NCBI RefSeq assembly: GCF_008931805.1
Contig: NZ_CP044399.1
Coordinates: 1,736,001-1,800,000, forward strand
DNA length: 64,000 nucleotides
Direction: 5' to 3'
Origin: Moritella marina ATCC 15381
Lineage (GTDB): Bacteria > Pseudomonadota > Gammaproteobacteria > Enterobacterales > Moritellaceae
Positions 1 to 8,736 of the stretch are shown in pieces. Every line of letters starts with the position of its first letter. Position 1 is the stretch's first letter. Position numbers and translations under genes: made by a program. Below the pieces are notes generated by a model. That model was given only the letters and a program-made list of their open reading frames with translations. It had not been told where the DNA came from and searched no databases.

Positions 1-159
1 GCCGGTTTTAATTGATAGCAGTGTACTGATTTGCACACTGTTCGGATCAAAATGTTGACGGTGTGCCGTTTGAGCTTGAAACATCAAATCATTAAACGGT
101 TGGTTAAAAAGTGCTTCAATCTCATCAATTTGCCAATCATGGCGAACACGGTTAGTCAT
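1..159 (-). CDS. bioB: Biotin synthase BioB, N-terminal 53 codons (cut by window edge)
   Basis: BioB is the radical-SAM enzyme that inserts sulfur into dethiobiotin, the last step of biotin synthesis. Only the amino end is visible. It reads [20 protein letters not shown] and continues through [17 protein letters not shown], matching the start of enterobacterial BioB. The cysteine motif that binds the iron-sulfur cluster lies outside the window. The gene is divergent from bioA with 91 bases between the two starts, the classic bio regulatory layout. The start is the ATG complementary to bases 157-159. Confidence 0.9.
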   Translation of the reverse strand, partial: MTNRVRHDWQIDEIEALFNQPFNDLMFQAQTAHRQHFDPNSVQISTLLSIKTG

Positions 160-218
160 CTAAAATCCTTTATTTGAATTTGTGCGTAAACTCGATTAGT
201 CTATCCAGCATAGCCGCA

Positions 219-251
219 AGGTCAACCTAATGCTAAAACCAAGGTTTACAA
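219..251. promoter_or_regulatory. Candidate BirA (biotin repressor) operator between bioB and bioA
   Basis: A perfect GGTTTACAA half-site at 243-251 is preceded, after a 15-base spacer, by AGGTCAACC at 219-227, which matches 6 of 9 positions of the other half, TTGTAAACC. The known BirA operator has this two-half structure with a spacer of about 15-16 bases, and the location between divergent bio genes is the expected one. The right half overlaps the ribosome binding site and first base of bioA, so bound repressor would sit on the translation start region. The weak left half is the main doubt. Confidence 0.6.
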
Positions 252-1549
252 TGACTCAAAAAACAAACGATAACTTAATGAAGTTCGACCAGCAACACAT
301 CTGGCACCCATATACGTCAATGACAAAGCCTCTACCTTGTTATCACGTCGAAAGCGCCAATGGTGTTTATTTAACATTAAATGACGGCACCCAGATCATC
401 GATGGCATGTCTTCTTGGTGGGCATCTATTCATGGCTACAACGTACCCGCGTTAAATCAAGCGATGCAAGTGCAAGCAAGTAAAATGTCGCATGTTATGT
501 TTGGTGGTATCACCCATACACCAGCAATAAATCTATGCCAAAAATTGGTGGGTATCACCCCGGCAGGTTTAGAGTGTGTGTTCTTGTCAGATTCAGGGTC
601 AGTGAGTGTCGAAGTCGCCATGAAAATGGCCATTCAATATTGGCACCATCAACAACCGACGAAGAAGAAATTCATCACCATACGTAATGGTTATCACGGT
701 GATACTTTTGGCGCTATGTCGGTTTGTGATCCTGATAATGGCATGCACGAATTATTTACTGGATTTCTAGCGCCACAATTTTTTATTAACGCACCGAGTG
801 TGAAATTTGATGAACCATGGCAGAACAGTGCAATACAAGATTTAGCCGACACCTTGGCTGAAAACCATCAACACATTGCCGCGTTTATTTTAGAGCCCAT
901 CGTACAAGGCGCTGGTGGCATGAAGTTCTATCACCCGGAATTTCTGCGTCAGGCGAAATTCCTTTGTGAACGTTATGACGTCCTGCTGATTGCTGATGAA
1001 ATTGCGACAGGCTTTGGCCGTACCGGCAAATTATTTGCTTGTGAACATGCGGAGATCACACCTGATATTATGTGTTTGGGTAAAGGCATTACCGGGGGTT
1101 ATATGACCCTAGCTGCCACGCTGACGACTCGACACGTAGCCGAAACGATCAGCAATGGTCCCAGCGGTGTATTGATGCACGGCCCAACATTCATGGGGAA
1201 TCCCCTTGCCTGCGCTGTCGCCAACGCCAGTATTGATTTGTTAATGACCAGTGACTGGGAGCAACAAGTTGCGGGCATTGAAAAGCAAATGCAACAGGCA
1301 TTATTACCATTAACTGAACATGATAACGTGACCGATGCACGTGTACTTGGCAGCATAGGCGTGATTGAAACTGCGCGATCTATCGATCTAGCAAAAGCAC
1401 AGGTCGTGTTTGTTGAATTAGGCGTGTGGATCAGGCCATTTGGTAAACTCTTGTATATTATGCCTCCGTATATTATTTCACAGGCCGAGCTCGAAACATT
1501 ATGCGGTGTGATCAAACAAGTACTTGATGCTGATATTTGGGTTAAATAA
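251..1549 (+). CDS. bioA: Adenosylmethionine-8-amino-7-oxononanoate aminotransferase
   Basis: BioA transfers the amino group of S-adenosylmethionine to KAPA to give DAPA in biotin synthesis, using PLP in the cytoplasm. The protein has the signature start FDQQHIWHPYTSM, the DSGSVSVEVAMKMA cofactor loop, the ADEIATGFGRTG stretch with the PLP aspartate, and the Schiff-base lysine in CLGKGITGG (about residue 278). An upstream in-frame ATG at 230 would add seven residues, but the ATG at 251 has an AAGG ribosome site at the right distance and gives 432 residues, close to E. coli BioA (429). The gene stands alone on the plus strand; the rest of the bio operon presumably follows bioB off the left edge. 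Confidence 0.95.
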   Translation: MTQKTNDNLMKFDQQHIWHPYTSMTKPLPCYHVESANGVYLTLNDGTQIIDGMSSWWASIHGYNVPALNQAMQVQASKMSHVMFGGITHTPAINLCQKLVGITPAGLECVFLSDSGSVSVEVAMKMAIQYWHHQQPTKKKFITIRNGYHGDTFGAMSVCDPDNGMHELFTGFLAPQFFINAPSVKFDEPWQNSAIQDLADTLAENHQHIAAFILEPIVQGAGGMKFYHPEFLRQAKFLCERYDVLLIADEIATGFGRTGKLFACEHAEITPDIMCLGKGITGGYMTLAATLTTRHVAETISNGPSGVLMHGPTFMGNPLACAVANASIDLLMTSDWEQQVAGIEKQMQQALLPLTEHDNVTDARVLGSIGVIETARSIDLAKAQVVFVELGVWIRPFGKLLYIMPPYIISQAELETLCGVIKQVLDADIWVK

Positions 1550-1706
1550 CGTCATAACAAAAATCAATTGGCCTTAGCTATCATCCATTTGGTTTAACTA
1601 TCATCAATTGCATTTAATGCTTGTTTGACTTGCAATATCAGAAAAATAGGCTTTGCTAAACTAATGGCGCTTGTCTGAAATACGACAGACGGAAGCCATC
1701 AGTGCC

Positions 1707-1739
1707 AAGATAACGTTCTAAATTTTAGGCCGTTATCTT
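1707..1739. promoter_or_regulatory. 33-bp near-perfect palindrome upstream of the HAMP-like gene
   Basis: AAGATAACG at 1707-1715 is mirrored by CGTTATCTT at 1731-1739, and the centre contains a second symmetric block, CTAAA-T-TTTAG (1718-1728). Apart from positions 1716-1717 and 1729-1730, the whole 33 bases form one dyad centred on base 1723. No T-run follows, which argues against a terminator for bioA. It ends 28 bases before the next start codon, a position suited to an operator or a 5'-UTR hairpin. The function is unknown. Confidence 0.45.
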
Positions 1740-1767
1740 AGTTTAATTTTAGTGTGCGAGGTCATTT

Positions 1768-2145
1768 ATGTTTAATTCTGTCTTGATCGTCTGTTTAAGT
1801 TTAATGAGTTTTTCAGCTATCGCCTATATTATTTATATTAAGATAATTGAACCACTTGCAAGTATTACTGGCTACATTCATGAAGCCAAATTTGAGCATG
1901 ACATTATTAATAAACTCGAACACGCGACAGACTCACATGGTTTGTCAGAGCGCTACAATTTAATGCTCGATAACAACATTAGCGAATCGAGCTATTTTGA
2001 AAATCTCGAACAAAGTTTAAAGCAACGTACGGCCCAGCGCGCGAATAGCCAGTACCCCGATATCCAATCCATGAAACTAAACAGCAGCATATTAAATCAA
2101 GAAAATTTACTGCAACAAAAGAAAAAACAAATTAATTATCATTAG
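1768..2145 (+). CDS. Small membrane-anchored protein with HAMP-like segment, function unknown
   Basis: 125 residues. A single hydrophobic helix (about residues 3-25) is followed directly by IIEPLASITGYI and, some 25 residues later, GLSERYNLMLDNN. This has the spacing of a HAMP linker: a proline-containing first helix, a connector, and a second helix ending in a hydrophobic heptad. No kinase, methyl-accepting or cyclase domain follows. The rest is polar and glutamine-rich and probably helical (residues 70-120). It could be a stand-alone HAMP-type membrane protein or a truncated receptor. A striking palindrome lies just upstream. I cannot assign a function. Confidence 0.6.
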   Translation: MFNSVLIVCLSLMSFSAIAYIIYIKIIEPLASITGYIHEAKFEHDIINKLEHATDSHGLSERYNLMLDNNISESSYFENLEQSLKQRTAQRANSQYPDIQSMKLNSSILNQENLLQQKKKQINYH

Positions 2146-2314
2146 GATCCTTAACAATTTGCCAATTTCAGTGTTAATTTACTAAATAATAAGCAAACAA
2201 AATGATTTTTCATTGTTTTTACTTGTATACTGAAACTGCAAAGGTAATATAACCTTACTTAAATAAACATTTTTCGCTCAGCAAGAGCTTTTTATGCTGG
2301 AGAGCAATAATCCT

Positions 2315-3715
2315 ATGACGCATTCGTCAGTTAAAGATATTTTTGCCGGTAAATTCCCGGTAGGTAGCACAGTTACAACAAAAGGCTGGATCCGCACACG
2401 TCGTGATTCTAAAGCGGGTATTTCTTTCTTAGCTATTTACGATGGTTCATGTTTCGATCCTATCCAAGCAGTTGTAAGTAAAGATTTACCGAACTACGAA
2501 GCAGACGTATTAAATCTTACTGCAAGTTGTTCAGTTGAAGTTACTGGTGTCGTTGTTGAATCACCAGGTAAAGGTCAATCATTCGAAATCCAAGCAACAG
2601 AAGTGATTGTGCTTGGTTTAGTAGAAGACCCTGATACTTACCCTATGTCAGCTAAACGTCACAGCATCGAATACCTTCGTGAACACGCTCACCTACGTGG
2701 CCGTACTAACGTTATGGGTGCGGTTATGCGTGTTCGTAACTGTTTATCACAAGCAATTCACCGTTTTTACCATGAAAATGGTTATAACTGGTTAAGCACA
2801 CCGCTTATCACTGGTAGTGATTGTGAAGGTGCCGGTGAAATGTTCCGTGTAAGTACACTGGATATGAATAACCTACCTTTAACTGATAAAGGTGACGTTG
2901 ATTACAAAGAAGATTTCTTTGGTAAAGAGACTTTCCTAACGGTATCAGGTCAACTTAACGCTGAAACTTATGCGTGTGCGATTGGTAAAGTTTATACTTT
3001 CGGTCCAACATTCCGTGCTGAAAACTCAAACACGACACGTCACCTTGCAGAATTCTGGATGGTTGAACCTGAGATTGCGTTTGCAGACCTTGATGATGCA
3101 GCAAAACTAGCTGAAGATATGCTTAAATATTGCTTTAAAGCAGTATTAGAAGAGCGTATGGATGACATGCAGTTCTTTGCACAACGTATCAACAAAGAAG
3201 CGATTACGCGCTTAGAAAGCTTTGTAGAATCTGATTTTGCGCAAATTGATTACACTGACGCAATTAAGATCTTAGAAGAATGTGGTAAAGAATTCGAATT
3301 CCCAGTTTCTTGGGGTATCGATATGTCTTCAGAGCACGAACGTTACCTTGCTGAAGAACACTTCAAAGCACCTGTTGTTGTTAAAAACTACCCGAAAGAT
3401 ATTAAATCATTCTACATGCGCATGAATGAAGACGGTAAAACAGTTGCGGCAATGGACGTACTTGCACCGGGCATCGGCGAAATCATCGGTGGTAGCCAAC
3501 GTGAAGAACGTTTAGATATGCTTGATAAGCGTATGGAAGAAATGGGCTTAAACAAAGAAGATTACTGGTGGTACCGCGACCTACGTCGTTTTGGCACAGT
3601 GCCACATTCTGGTTTCGGTTTAGGCTTCGAGCGTTTAGTGTCTTATGTAACTGGTATGCAAAATATCCGTGACGTAATTCCTTTCCCACGTGCACCACGC
3701 ACTGCAGAATTCTAA
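2315..3715 (+). CDS. asnS: Asparaginyl-tRNA synthetase
   Basis: Class IIb aminoacyl-tRNA synthetase charging tRNA-Asn with asparagine. The N-terminal OB-fold anticodon-binding domain ([23 protein letters not shown]) is followed by the class II catalytic core with motif 2 ([22 protein letters not shown]) and motif 3 ([15 protein letters not shown]). An ATG at 2294 also opens the frame, but starting at 2315 ([10 protein letters not shown]) gives 466 residues, the same as the E. coli enzyme, with a GGAG about 12 bases upstream. Codon use is strongly biased, as expected of a highly expressed gene. A strong rho-independent terminator follows. Confidence 0.97.
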   Translation: MTHSSVKDIFAGKFPVGSTVTTKGWIRTRRDSKAGISFLAIYDGSCFDPIQAVVSKDLPNYEADVLNLTASCSVEVTGVVVESPGKGQSFEIQATEVIVLGLVEDPDTYPMSAKRHSIEYLREHAHLRGRTNVMGAVMRVRNCLSQAIHRFYHENGYNWLSTPLITGSDCEGAGEMFRVSTLDMNNLPLTDKGDVDYKEDFFGKETFLTVSGQLNAETYACAIGKVYTFGPTFRAENSNTTRHLAEFWMVEPEIAFADLDDAAKLAEDMLKYCFKAVLEERMDDMQFFAQRINKEAITRLESFVESDFAQIDYTDAIKILEECGKEFEFPVSWGIDMSSEHERYLAEEHFKAPVVVKNYPKDIKSFYMRMNEDGKTVAAMDVLAPGIGEIIGGSQREERLDMLDKRMEEMGLNKEDYWWYRDLRRFGTVPHSGFGLGFERLVSYVTGMQNIRDVIPFPRAPRTAEF

Positions 3716-3756
3716 TTTAAGCATTTATTGCTGATTCACAGAAAGTAGCTTAAAAC

Positions 3757-3800
3757 AAAAAGGCTGGTGAGATAATTATTTATCTTACCAGCCTTTTTTT
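3757..3800 (+). terminator. Rho-independent terminator after asnS
   Basis: The arms AAGGCTGGTGAGATA and TATCTTACCAGCCTT pair with one mismatch around a short AT loop. They are preceded by an A-run and followed by seven Ts. The A-run means it may also stop transcription from the minus-strand small gene to its right. Confidence 0.9.
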
Positions 3801-3833
3801 GTCTGCATACTTGCTGACAATTAAACTCGTCTA

Positions 3834-3983
3834 CTAACCTTCGACATCAATCAAGTTCATGACCATCAATTTACGAATTACACTAACGTACATAACATTG
3901 ATTTTAGCGACTTTAGTCACGTCAGTTAAAGAGTGACCCGCTTTTAATAATTCAATTGTTTGTAATACTTGTTCTTTGTTCAT
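3834..3983 (-). CDS. 49-residue helix-turn-helix protein, copy A
   Basis: A tiny protein starting MNKEQVLQTIELLKAGHSLT and continuing DVTKVAKINVMYVSVIRKLM. The run of a first helix, AGHSLTDVTKVAKI and a second amphipathic helix reads like a resolvase or Mor-type helix-turn-helix. It has no other domain. The frame is open further upstream, but this ATG has a GAGG ribosome site six bases away. A close paralogue (copy B, 5831-5980) lies 2 kb away in the same orientation with a similar upstream region. Both copies carry the same spaced dyad upstream, which suggests autoregulation. The DNA-binding role is inferred from sequence only. Confidence 0.6.
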   Translation of the reverse strand: MNKEQVLQTIELLKAGHSLTDVTKVAKINVMYVSVIRKLMVMNLIDVEG

Positions 3984-4047
3984 GATTGCCTCAGTAGTGC
4001 GTTTGATTTGGTTTATGCGGCCATAATAATGTATTTTATAAAACAGC

Positions 4048-4085
4048 ATATATCATTATTGGGATTTTTTCTGAATATGATATAT
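4048..4085. promoter_or_regulatory. Spaced dyad upstream of mini-HTH copy A
   Basis: ATATATCAT (4048-4056) and its exact reverse complement ATGATATAT (4077-4085) are separated by 20 bases. The same two 9-mers at the same 20-base spacing occur upstream of copy B, although the spacers differ. Conservation of arms and spacing but not spacer is what one expects of a protein-binding site. Confidence 0.5.
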
Positions 4086-4282
4086 TTTAAGAAATTAATT
4101 TAAAATAAGTATTAATAACCATAAATAAAATATATTTAAAATATAAAACCAAAAAACTGATCTAAATTGATTTGGCCGCCGTATTAAGTTTTGGTACTGA
4201 CATTACTACTTTTTTAGCTTCAAGCTACTTACCGCTAAACGAGTCATATAAACAAAACTAAATAATATGGAAGGTAACAATC

Positions 4283-5707
4283 ATGTCTACTAGAAATTCA
4301 AATTATTTATCTTGGACAAAAGCATCTACCCTAGTACTATTTACGAGTTCAACCTTATTCCTCACTGCATGTAATGACGATAATGATAACGACATTAGCG
4401 CGCTTAGCTGTAGTGGTAACATAGCTGAAATTACCGACTGTAATAACAATTTTGATACACTCTACGCAGCTGTCGATGCAGCTGGACTGGGTGCAACATT
4501 AAGCGGCGGTGAGTTTACGGTATTCGCGCCAACAGATGCAGCATTCAATGAATTGTTTTTAGCGCTTGGTGTAACGCCAGCTGAATTTTTAGCGAGAGAT
4601 GATTTAGCTGATATTCTCACCTATCACGTGTTACAAGGCTCTGTAGATGCAACAGCAGCAATAGCATTAGCTGGAATGATGGATAATACCGCTCGCACCG
4701 TTGAAACGGCAACGGTTGCGTTAACGCTTAATGGACAGGACTTATTCGTTAACCGCGCGAAGGTGACAAGCCCTGATGTCATGGCTGATAACGGTATCAT
4801 TCACGCAATAGATAAAGTCTTAATTCCACCATCTTATTTTAATATTGTGGAAACAGCACAAGCAGATGGCAGGTTTAACACATTAGTAGCAGCTGTGATT
4901 GAGGCCGGTCTGGCTGATACCCTAGCAATGACCCCAGATTTAACTGTTTTTGCACCAACAGATGATGCTTTCACTAAGCTGATTGCAACTAATCCTTCAT
5001 TTAACAGTGCAGCAGACATATTAGCGTTAACTAATTTAAGCGATATTCTCACGTACCACGTACTCAATTCAAAAGTTGATGCTGCGGCCGCAATTGGCTT
5101 ATCAGGAAGAACCACAACGCCACTTTACATTGCACAAGACCTCGCTATTTCATATAACGAACCTGCTCTTTACATCAATTTATCTAAAGTGATTGTTGCA
5201 GATGTAAATGCGGAAAACGGTATCATCCATGTTATTGATAGTGTTTTACTGCCACCATCTGCGAATGAATTATCTAATACCGATGTGACAATTGGCGCTT
5301 TGGTGACAAATTTGGCTAATGCCGTTGACGGCGCTGAATTTACAACATTACTCGCAGCGCTACAGCAAGAAGGTTTAGATACTGCATTAGTTGGTTCAGG
5401 ACCATTCACAGTATTTGCACCAACCGATGCTGCATTTGCAGAAGTTGGTAGCGTTGAGGATATTTTAGCCCTAGAAGATCTAGCTAGTATCTTAAGTCAA
5501 CACGTAATCAATGGTGCCGTTATCGATTCTGTCTCCGCTTTTGCTGCAAACGGCACAGCAGTTGCGACTTTACGTCCTAATACAGAGTTGAATATTAATA
5601 TTGTAATGGGCGCTTTAATGGTAGGTAACGCAAGCGTTGTGGTCACAGATGTAGAAACATCAAATGGGGTAATACATGTAGTTAATACTGTGATAACCAC
5701 TCCCTAG
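4283..5707 (+). CDS. Secreted lipoprotein with three fasciclin (FAS1) domains
   Basis: 474 residues. The amino end has a signal peptide and lipobox LTAC with cysteine at residue 30, then an acidic asparagine-aspartate linker. Three FAS1 repeats follow (about residues 45-178, 183-320 and 335-472). Each carries the FAS1 signature TVFAPTDAAF or TVFAPTDDAF, a YHVL or QHVI motif and an NGIIH(A/V)ID-type end. FAS1 domains generally mediate adhesion or matrix binding, so a surface-exposed adhesive role is likely. The start has a GGAAGG ribosome site. It sits between the two copies of the mini-HTH gene, which are on the opposite strand. Confidence 0.9.
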   Translation: MSTRNSNYLSWTKASTLVLFTSSTLFLTACNDDNDNDISALSCSGNIAEITDCNNNFDTLYAAVDAAGLGATLSGGEFTVFAPTDAAFNELFLALGVTPAEFLARDDLADILTYHVLQGSVDATAAIALAGMMDNTARTVETATVALTLNGQDLFVNRAKVTSPDVMADNGIIHAIDKVLIPPSYFNIVETAQADGRFNTLVAAVIEAGLADTLAMTPDLTVFAPTDDAFTKLIATNPSFNSAADILALTNLSDILTYHVLNSKVDAAAAIGLSGRTTTPLYIAQDLAISYNEPALYINLSKVIVADVNAENGIIHVIDSVLLPPSANELSNTDVTIGALVTNLANAVDGAEFTTLLAALQQEGLDTALVGSGPFTVFAPTDAAFAEVGSVEDILALEDLASILSQHVINGAVIDSVSAFAANGTAVATLRPNTELNINIVMGALMVGNASVVVTDVETSNGVIHVVNTVITTP

Positions 5708-5773
5708 CGCTCAATGGCAAGGATGTACTTATTCACTGGAAGATGGTACTGGAAGATCATACTTAAACAATAT

Positions 5774-5820
5774 TTGTCCCGCATTGCGGGACAATTCGAC
5801 TGTTTGTCAGCTAAACAGTT
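5774..5820. terminator. Tandem hairpins between fasciclin gene and mini-HTH copy B
   Basis: A perfect 9-bp stem (TTGTCCCGC, loop ATT, GCGGGACAA; 5774-5794) is followed by a 7-bp stem (ACTGTTT/AAACAGT; 5799-5819). Both lie between two genes that converge here, so they probably serve as terminators. Neither has a long T-run, so the call is tentative. Confidence 0.5.
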
Positions 5821-5830
5821 AGACAGCGTG

Positions 5831-5980
5831 TTAACCAGCTACATCAATCAAATTCATAACCATCAACTTACGAATAACACTTACATACATCACGTTGATG
5901 TTAGCAATCTTAGTCACATCAGTTAAAGAGTGACCTGATTTTAATAGTTCAATTGTTTGTAATACTTGTTCTTTGTTCAT
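5831..5980 (-). CDS. 49-residue helix-turn-helix protein, copy B
   Basis: Paralogue of the gene at 3834-3983, differing at only a few of 49 positions (for example KSGHSL for KAGHSL and IANINVM for VAKINVM). The ATG is preceded by GAGG with a five-base gap. DNA similarity extends beyond the coding part, through GCGGCCATAATAA and the spaced dyad further upstream, so a unit of about 250 bp was duplicated as a direct repeat around the fasciclin gene. Nearly all differences keep the protein intact, which points to purifying selection on both copies. Confidence 0.6.
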   Translation of the reverse strand: MNKEQVLQTIELLKSGHSLTDVTKIANINVMYVSVIRKLMVMNLIDVAG

Positions 5981-6044
5981 AATAGCCTCGGTAGTGCGTT
6001 TGATTTGATTTATGCGGCCATAATAAAGACTTTTATAATACAAC

Positions 6045-6082
6045 ATATATCATATCCAGAATATTTTTCGAATATGATATAT
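6045..6082. promoter_or_regulatory. Spaced dyad upstream of mini-HTH copy B
   Basis: ATATATCAT (6045-6053) and ATGATATAT (6074-6082) with a 20-base spacer, identical in arms and spacing to the site upstream of copy A but with a different spacer. Candidate operator. Confidence 0.5.
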
Positions 6083-6210
6083 TTTAGCTATATTTATATA
6101 GATAAATTAAAAATCCATAAAGAAAACAAGTAAAAACGATAAGTACTAAGTAAAAACAATAAAAATACCAGTGTAAACAAGCCGACTTAGTCTTTTAACC
6201 AAAGCGCTAT

Positions 6211-7116
6211 TTAGTTTTTCTGCTGTTGTATAAAGCTAACAATCTGCTTCAGTGCGGCTTTGCTTTCTGGAAGTTGCTCAAATAAAGGGAATACATGAGG
6301 CATCTCACGCCAAACTTGTAAATGTGCCGCCACACCCTGCGCCTGCATAAACTCGGCAAGTCGCGTTGAATCATCACGCATTAGCTCAGTGCTACCAGCG
6401 TGTAACATAAACGGTGGGAAACCAGTAAAGTCACCAAACAAAGGGGAAATTTCTTCATTGTGTAAATCATCATTGCGCCCCTCTAAATACAGGTTCCGAC
6501 AATGTAGCATCACTTCTAAACTAAACAGTGCATCGCTATAACGATTCTCAACCGCCGATAAACCACTCTGAGTCATATCAGCATTAGGTGATAACAACAC
6601 GCAGCATTTCGGCATAGGCAAACCATCGCGTTTGGCGCGATGCAATAACGCTAACACTAAGTTACCACCCGCAGAATCACCCGCCAATATGATATCTCCA
6701 GGTGCAGTACCTGAATCAAGTAATGATTTATAAATGATATAACAACAATCGAGTGCTGCAGGAAAAGGATTTTCAGGAGCAAGCGGATAATCAGGCACGA
6801 TAGCATGTAAATCTAACGGTTCAACTAAGCGGGCAATGAAATTATTGTGCATAGCTGGCGTTTTAAAGACAAACGCACCACCATGTAAATACAGTAATTT
6901 GGTTTTACTATATGAATATTTTAGCTTTATTTCATCGCACAAGATACTCTCTCGCATAGATTGAGTACGCTCTATTTTAGAGCTAGTGCCAAATGAGAAT
7001 TTATCTAATGCACGCATCTGAAAGCGTAGTTTATTAGCATCTTTGGTATTTTCAATAGAACGCTTTACGGTTTGTTTTAAAAATAAGTTTAGTGCTTTGG
7101 CTTGCCAACTAATCAA
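6211..7116 (-). CDS. Alpha/beta hydrolase of the hormone-sensitive-lipase family (esterase/lipase)
   Basis: 301 residues, cytoplasmic. Family IV (HSL) hallmarks are present: the oxyanion motif HGG at residues 78-80, the nucleophile in GDSAGGN (Ser148), an acidic residue near 248, and His274 in MPHVF. The PDYPLAPENPFPAAL stretch is also typical. It hydrolyses short- or medium-chain acyl esters; the natural substrate is not known. It lies downstream of a wax-ester synthase/DGAT gene on the same strand with a 204-bp gap that contains a hairpin, so the two are neighbours in function but perhaps separate transcripts. Confidence 0.88.
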   Translation of the reverse strand: MISWQAKALNLFLKQTVKRSIENTKDANKLRFQMRALDKFSFGTSSKIERTQSMRESILCDEIKLKYSYSKTKLLYLHGGAFVFKTPAMHNNFIARLVEPLDLHAIVPDYPLAPENPFPAALDCCYIIYKSLLDSGTAPGDIILAGDSAGGNLVLALLHRAKRDGLPMPKCCVLLSPNADMTQSGLSAVENRYSDALFSLEVMLHCRNLYLEGRNDDLHNEEISPLFGDFTGFPPFMLHAGSTELMRDDSTRLAEFMQAQGVAAHLQVWREMPHVFPLFEQLPESKAALKQIVSFIQQQKN

Positions 7117-7288
7117 AATAACCTCTGGATTTTTATGCTTATAACAGAAATACTAGCAATACAACTCAGTCGCTTAGGCTAAGACATAACACTAATCCTA
7201 CTTACACATTTCAAGCCAATTTGAATCAACAACTGTGTAACCTGTCAAAGGTAGCATGAAATCGAATAAAAGATATAACGAAGGAATA

Positions 7289-7317
7289 CAAAGATGGTAA
7301 CCTAGTTACCGTCTTTG
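7289..7317 (-). terminator. Hairpin after the WS/DGAT gene
   Basis: CAAAGATGGTAAC and GTTACCGTCTTTG form a 13-bp stem with one G-T pair and a three-base loop, starting four bases after the stop codon of the upstream minus-strand gene. Only a weak T-rich tail follows in the minus direction. Confidence 0.55.
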
Positions 7318-7320
7318 TCG

Positions 7321-8715
7321 TTAACGCGAAGAGATCAACAGAGAATGTTGCTTGGCATTATCAAGGATCTCATCCGATAGAATACCGCAAGCAGCCTCAA
7401 CATGACGTGATAATATATCTAAATCAGGTAGTTCGTTCTTGCACCCTACCAGACCAAAAAATACTTCCTCATGATAACTATACAGTGTAATATTAAGCGC
7501 TGTGCCAGCAGACAATACCGAAACAGGATAAACTTCCGTCAGCTTAGCACCTGCAAGATAGGCAATATCTTGTTGTCCTCGTACATTAGACACGATCACT
7601 GAGCCCAGTGGCGGTAAGAACTTAGAGACACCTAACCATTCCGAGATTGACGCGCTTGCTTGGATCAATAATGAAAAATTTACCACTGACTCCGCCGATA
7701 AACTAAACAAATCGTGTTTAACACTGGTTGTTCGTTTAAAAATGGTTTCTAAATGGTCTAGTGCATCAGCATCAATATTACCGAGCTCAACCCCTGTTAG
7801 TGCGTTTCTTCGGCCATCGCCAATTCGAACTGGTACCTGAGCAACAAGTGGCTTACGTAATAAAATCCCCTTTTCTTTCAGGTAACGATTCAGACCAATA
7901 TCAACACAGCATAAGATCACATCATTTAACGTAACGCCGGTTATCTTACTAATCGAACGCATTTTTTCAAACGGTAAACGTCCAAAAGATACAATACGTG
8001 AACGTGTTGCCGGTACCGAGAAAGGTGTTCTAGGTGCGCAAAATGGTAATGCAGGGCCTTCATCACGGAGATTGAGGAATTTTAACCCCATACGTGTGCT
8101 TAATCGAATAAGGCCAGGTATAGACTTAAGCTGTTTTAAACCACTCATGTACGTCGATAATGCACTTTCAATCACCCCTGCAGATTCTTTATAACCTGGA
8201 CGGAATGATGGGATCTGCCAAAACGGACGGTAATCATTAACCGATTGATCACTTTGTAAATAGCCAGACAACCAGCTGTTCGCCATTTTCCCATCAGCCA
8301 TCGCGTAATGAATCTTGGTAAAAATAGCAAAACGACCTTCAGATAAACCTTCAATTAAATACACTTCCCACAATGGGCGTGTTCTATCAATCAAATGTGA
8401 ATGCAAGCGTTCAACTAAATCACGTAATTGCTCATCGCTCCCCTCACCAGGGAGCATTGACATGCGAATGTGATAGTTAAAGTCGAATTGGCTATCGTGA
8501 GCCCAATAGTATAAACCACCTAGACTTTTCTTTAATTTAAAGTTAAAAGGGGTCGCAACAGCGGGATCCATGATTAACTTTTGAAAAAGATCGCGGGCAA
8601 AATTGCCTTCGTAATCTTTTGGCGGTTCAAAAATTTGTAGCCCTGAAAAATGTTTCGGACTTGCGGTACTCTCACTCAATAAAAATGAGGTTTCTACCAG
8701 TGATAGATGTTCCAT
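7321..8715 (-). CDS. Wax ester synthase / diacylglycerol acyltransferase (WS/DGAT) with altered HHxxxDG motif
   Basis: 464 residues, the usual WS/DGAT length. Family landmarks appear in order: an amino-terminal start like MEHLSLVETSFLLSES, the RTRPLWEVYLIEGL stretch, the acyl-transfer motif region, then LNDVILCCVD and VIVSNVRGQ. These enzymes join fatty acyl-CoA to fatty alcohols or diacylglycerol at the membrane or lipid-droplet surface. The active-site motif, normally HHxxxDG with the second histidine catalytic, reads His136-Tyr137-Ala-Met-Ala-Asp-Gly. I checked this at the DNA level (CAT TAC GCG ATG GCT GAT GGG). The enzyme may be altered or inactive, or may use the first histidine. Confidence 0.85.
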   Translation of the reverse strand: MEHLSLVETSFLLSESTASPKHFSGLQIFEPPKDYEGNFARDLFQKLIMDPAVATPFNFKLKKSLGGLYYWAHDSQFDFNYHIRMSMLPGEGSDEQLRDLVERLHSHLIDRTRPLWEVYLIEGLSEGRFAIFTKIHYAMADGKMANSWLSGYLQSDQSVNDYRPFWQIPSFRPGYKESAGVIESALSTYMSGLKQLKSIPGLIRLSTRMGLKFLNLRDEGPALPFCAPRTPFSVPATRSRIVSFGRLPFEKMRSISKITGVTLNDVILCCVDIGLNRYLKEKGILLRKPLVAQVPVRIGDGRRNALTGVELGNIDADALDHLETIFKRTTSVKHDLFSLSAESVVNFSLLIQASASISEWLGVSKFLPPLGSVIVSNVRGQQDIAYLAGAKLTEVYPVSVLSAGTALNITLYSYHEEVFFGLVGCKNELPDLDILSRHVEAACGILSDEILDNAKQHSLLISSR

Positions 8716-8736
8716 AATATCAAACCCTTACCGTGC

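Noticed and set aside
4834-5700. Minus-strand open frames inside the fasciclin gene
   Set aside because: They mirror the repeated FAS1 coding sequence, have no ribosome sites and no recognisable protein features.
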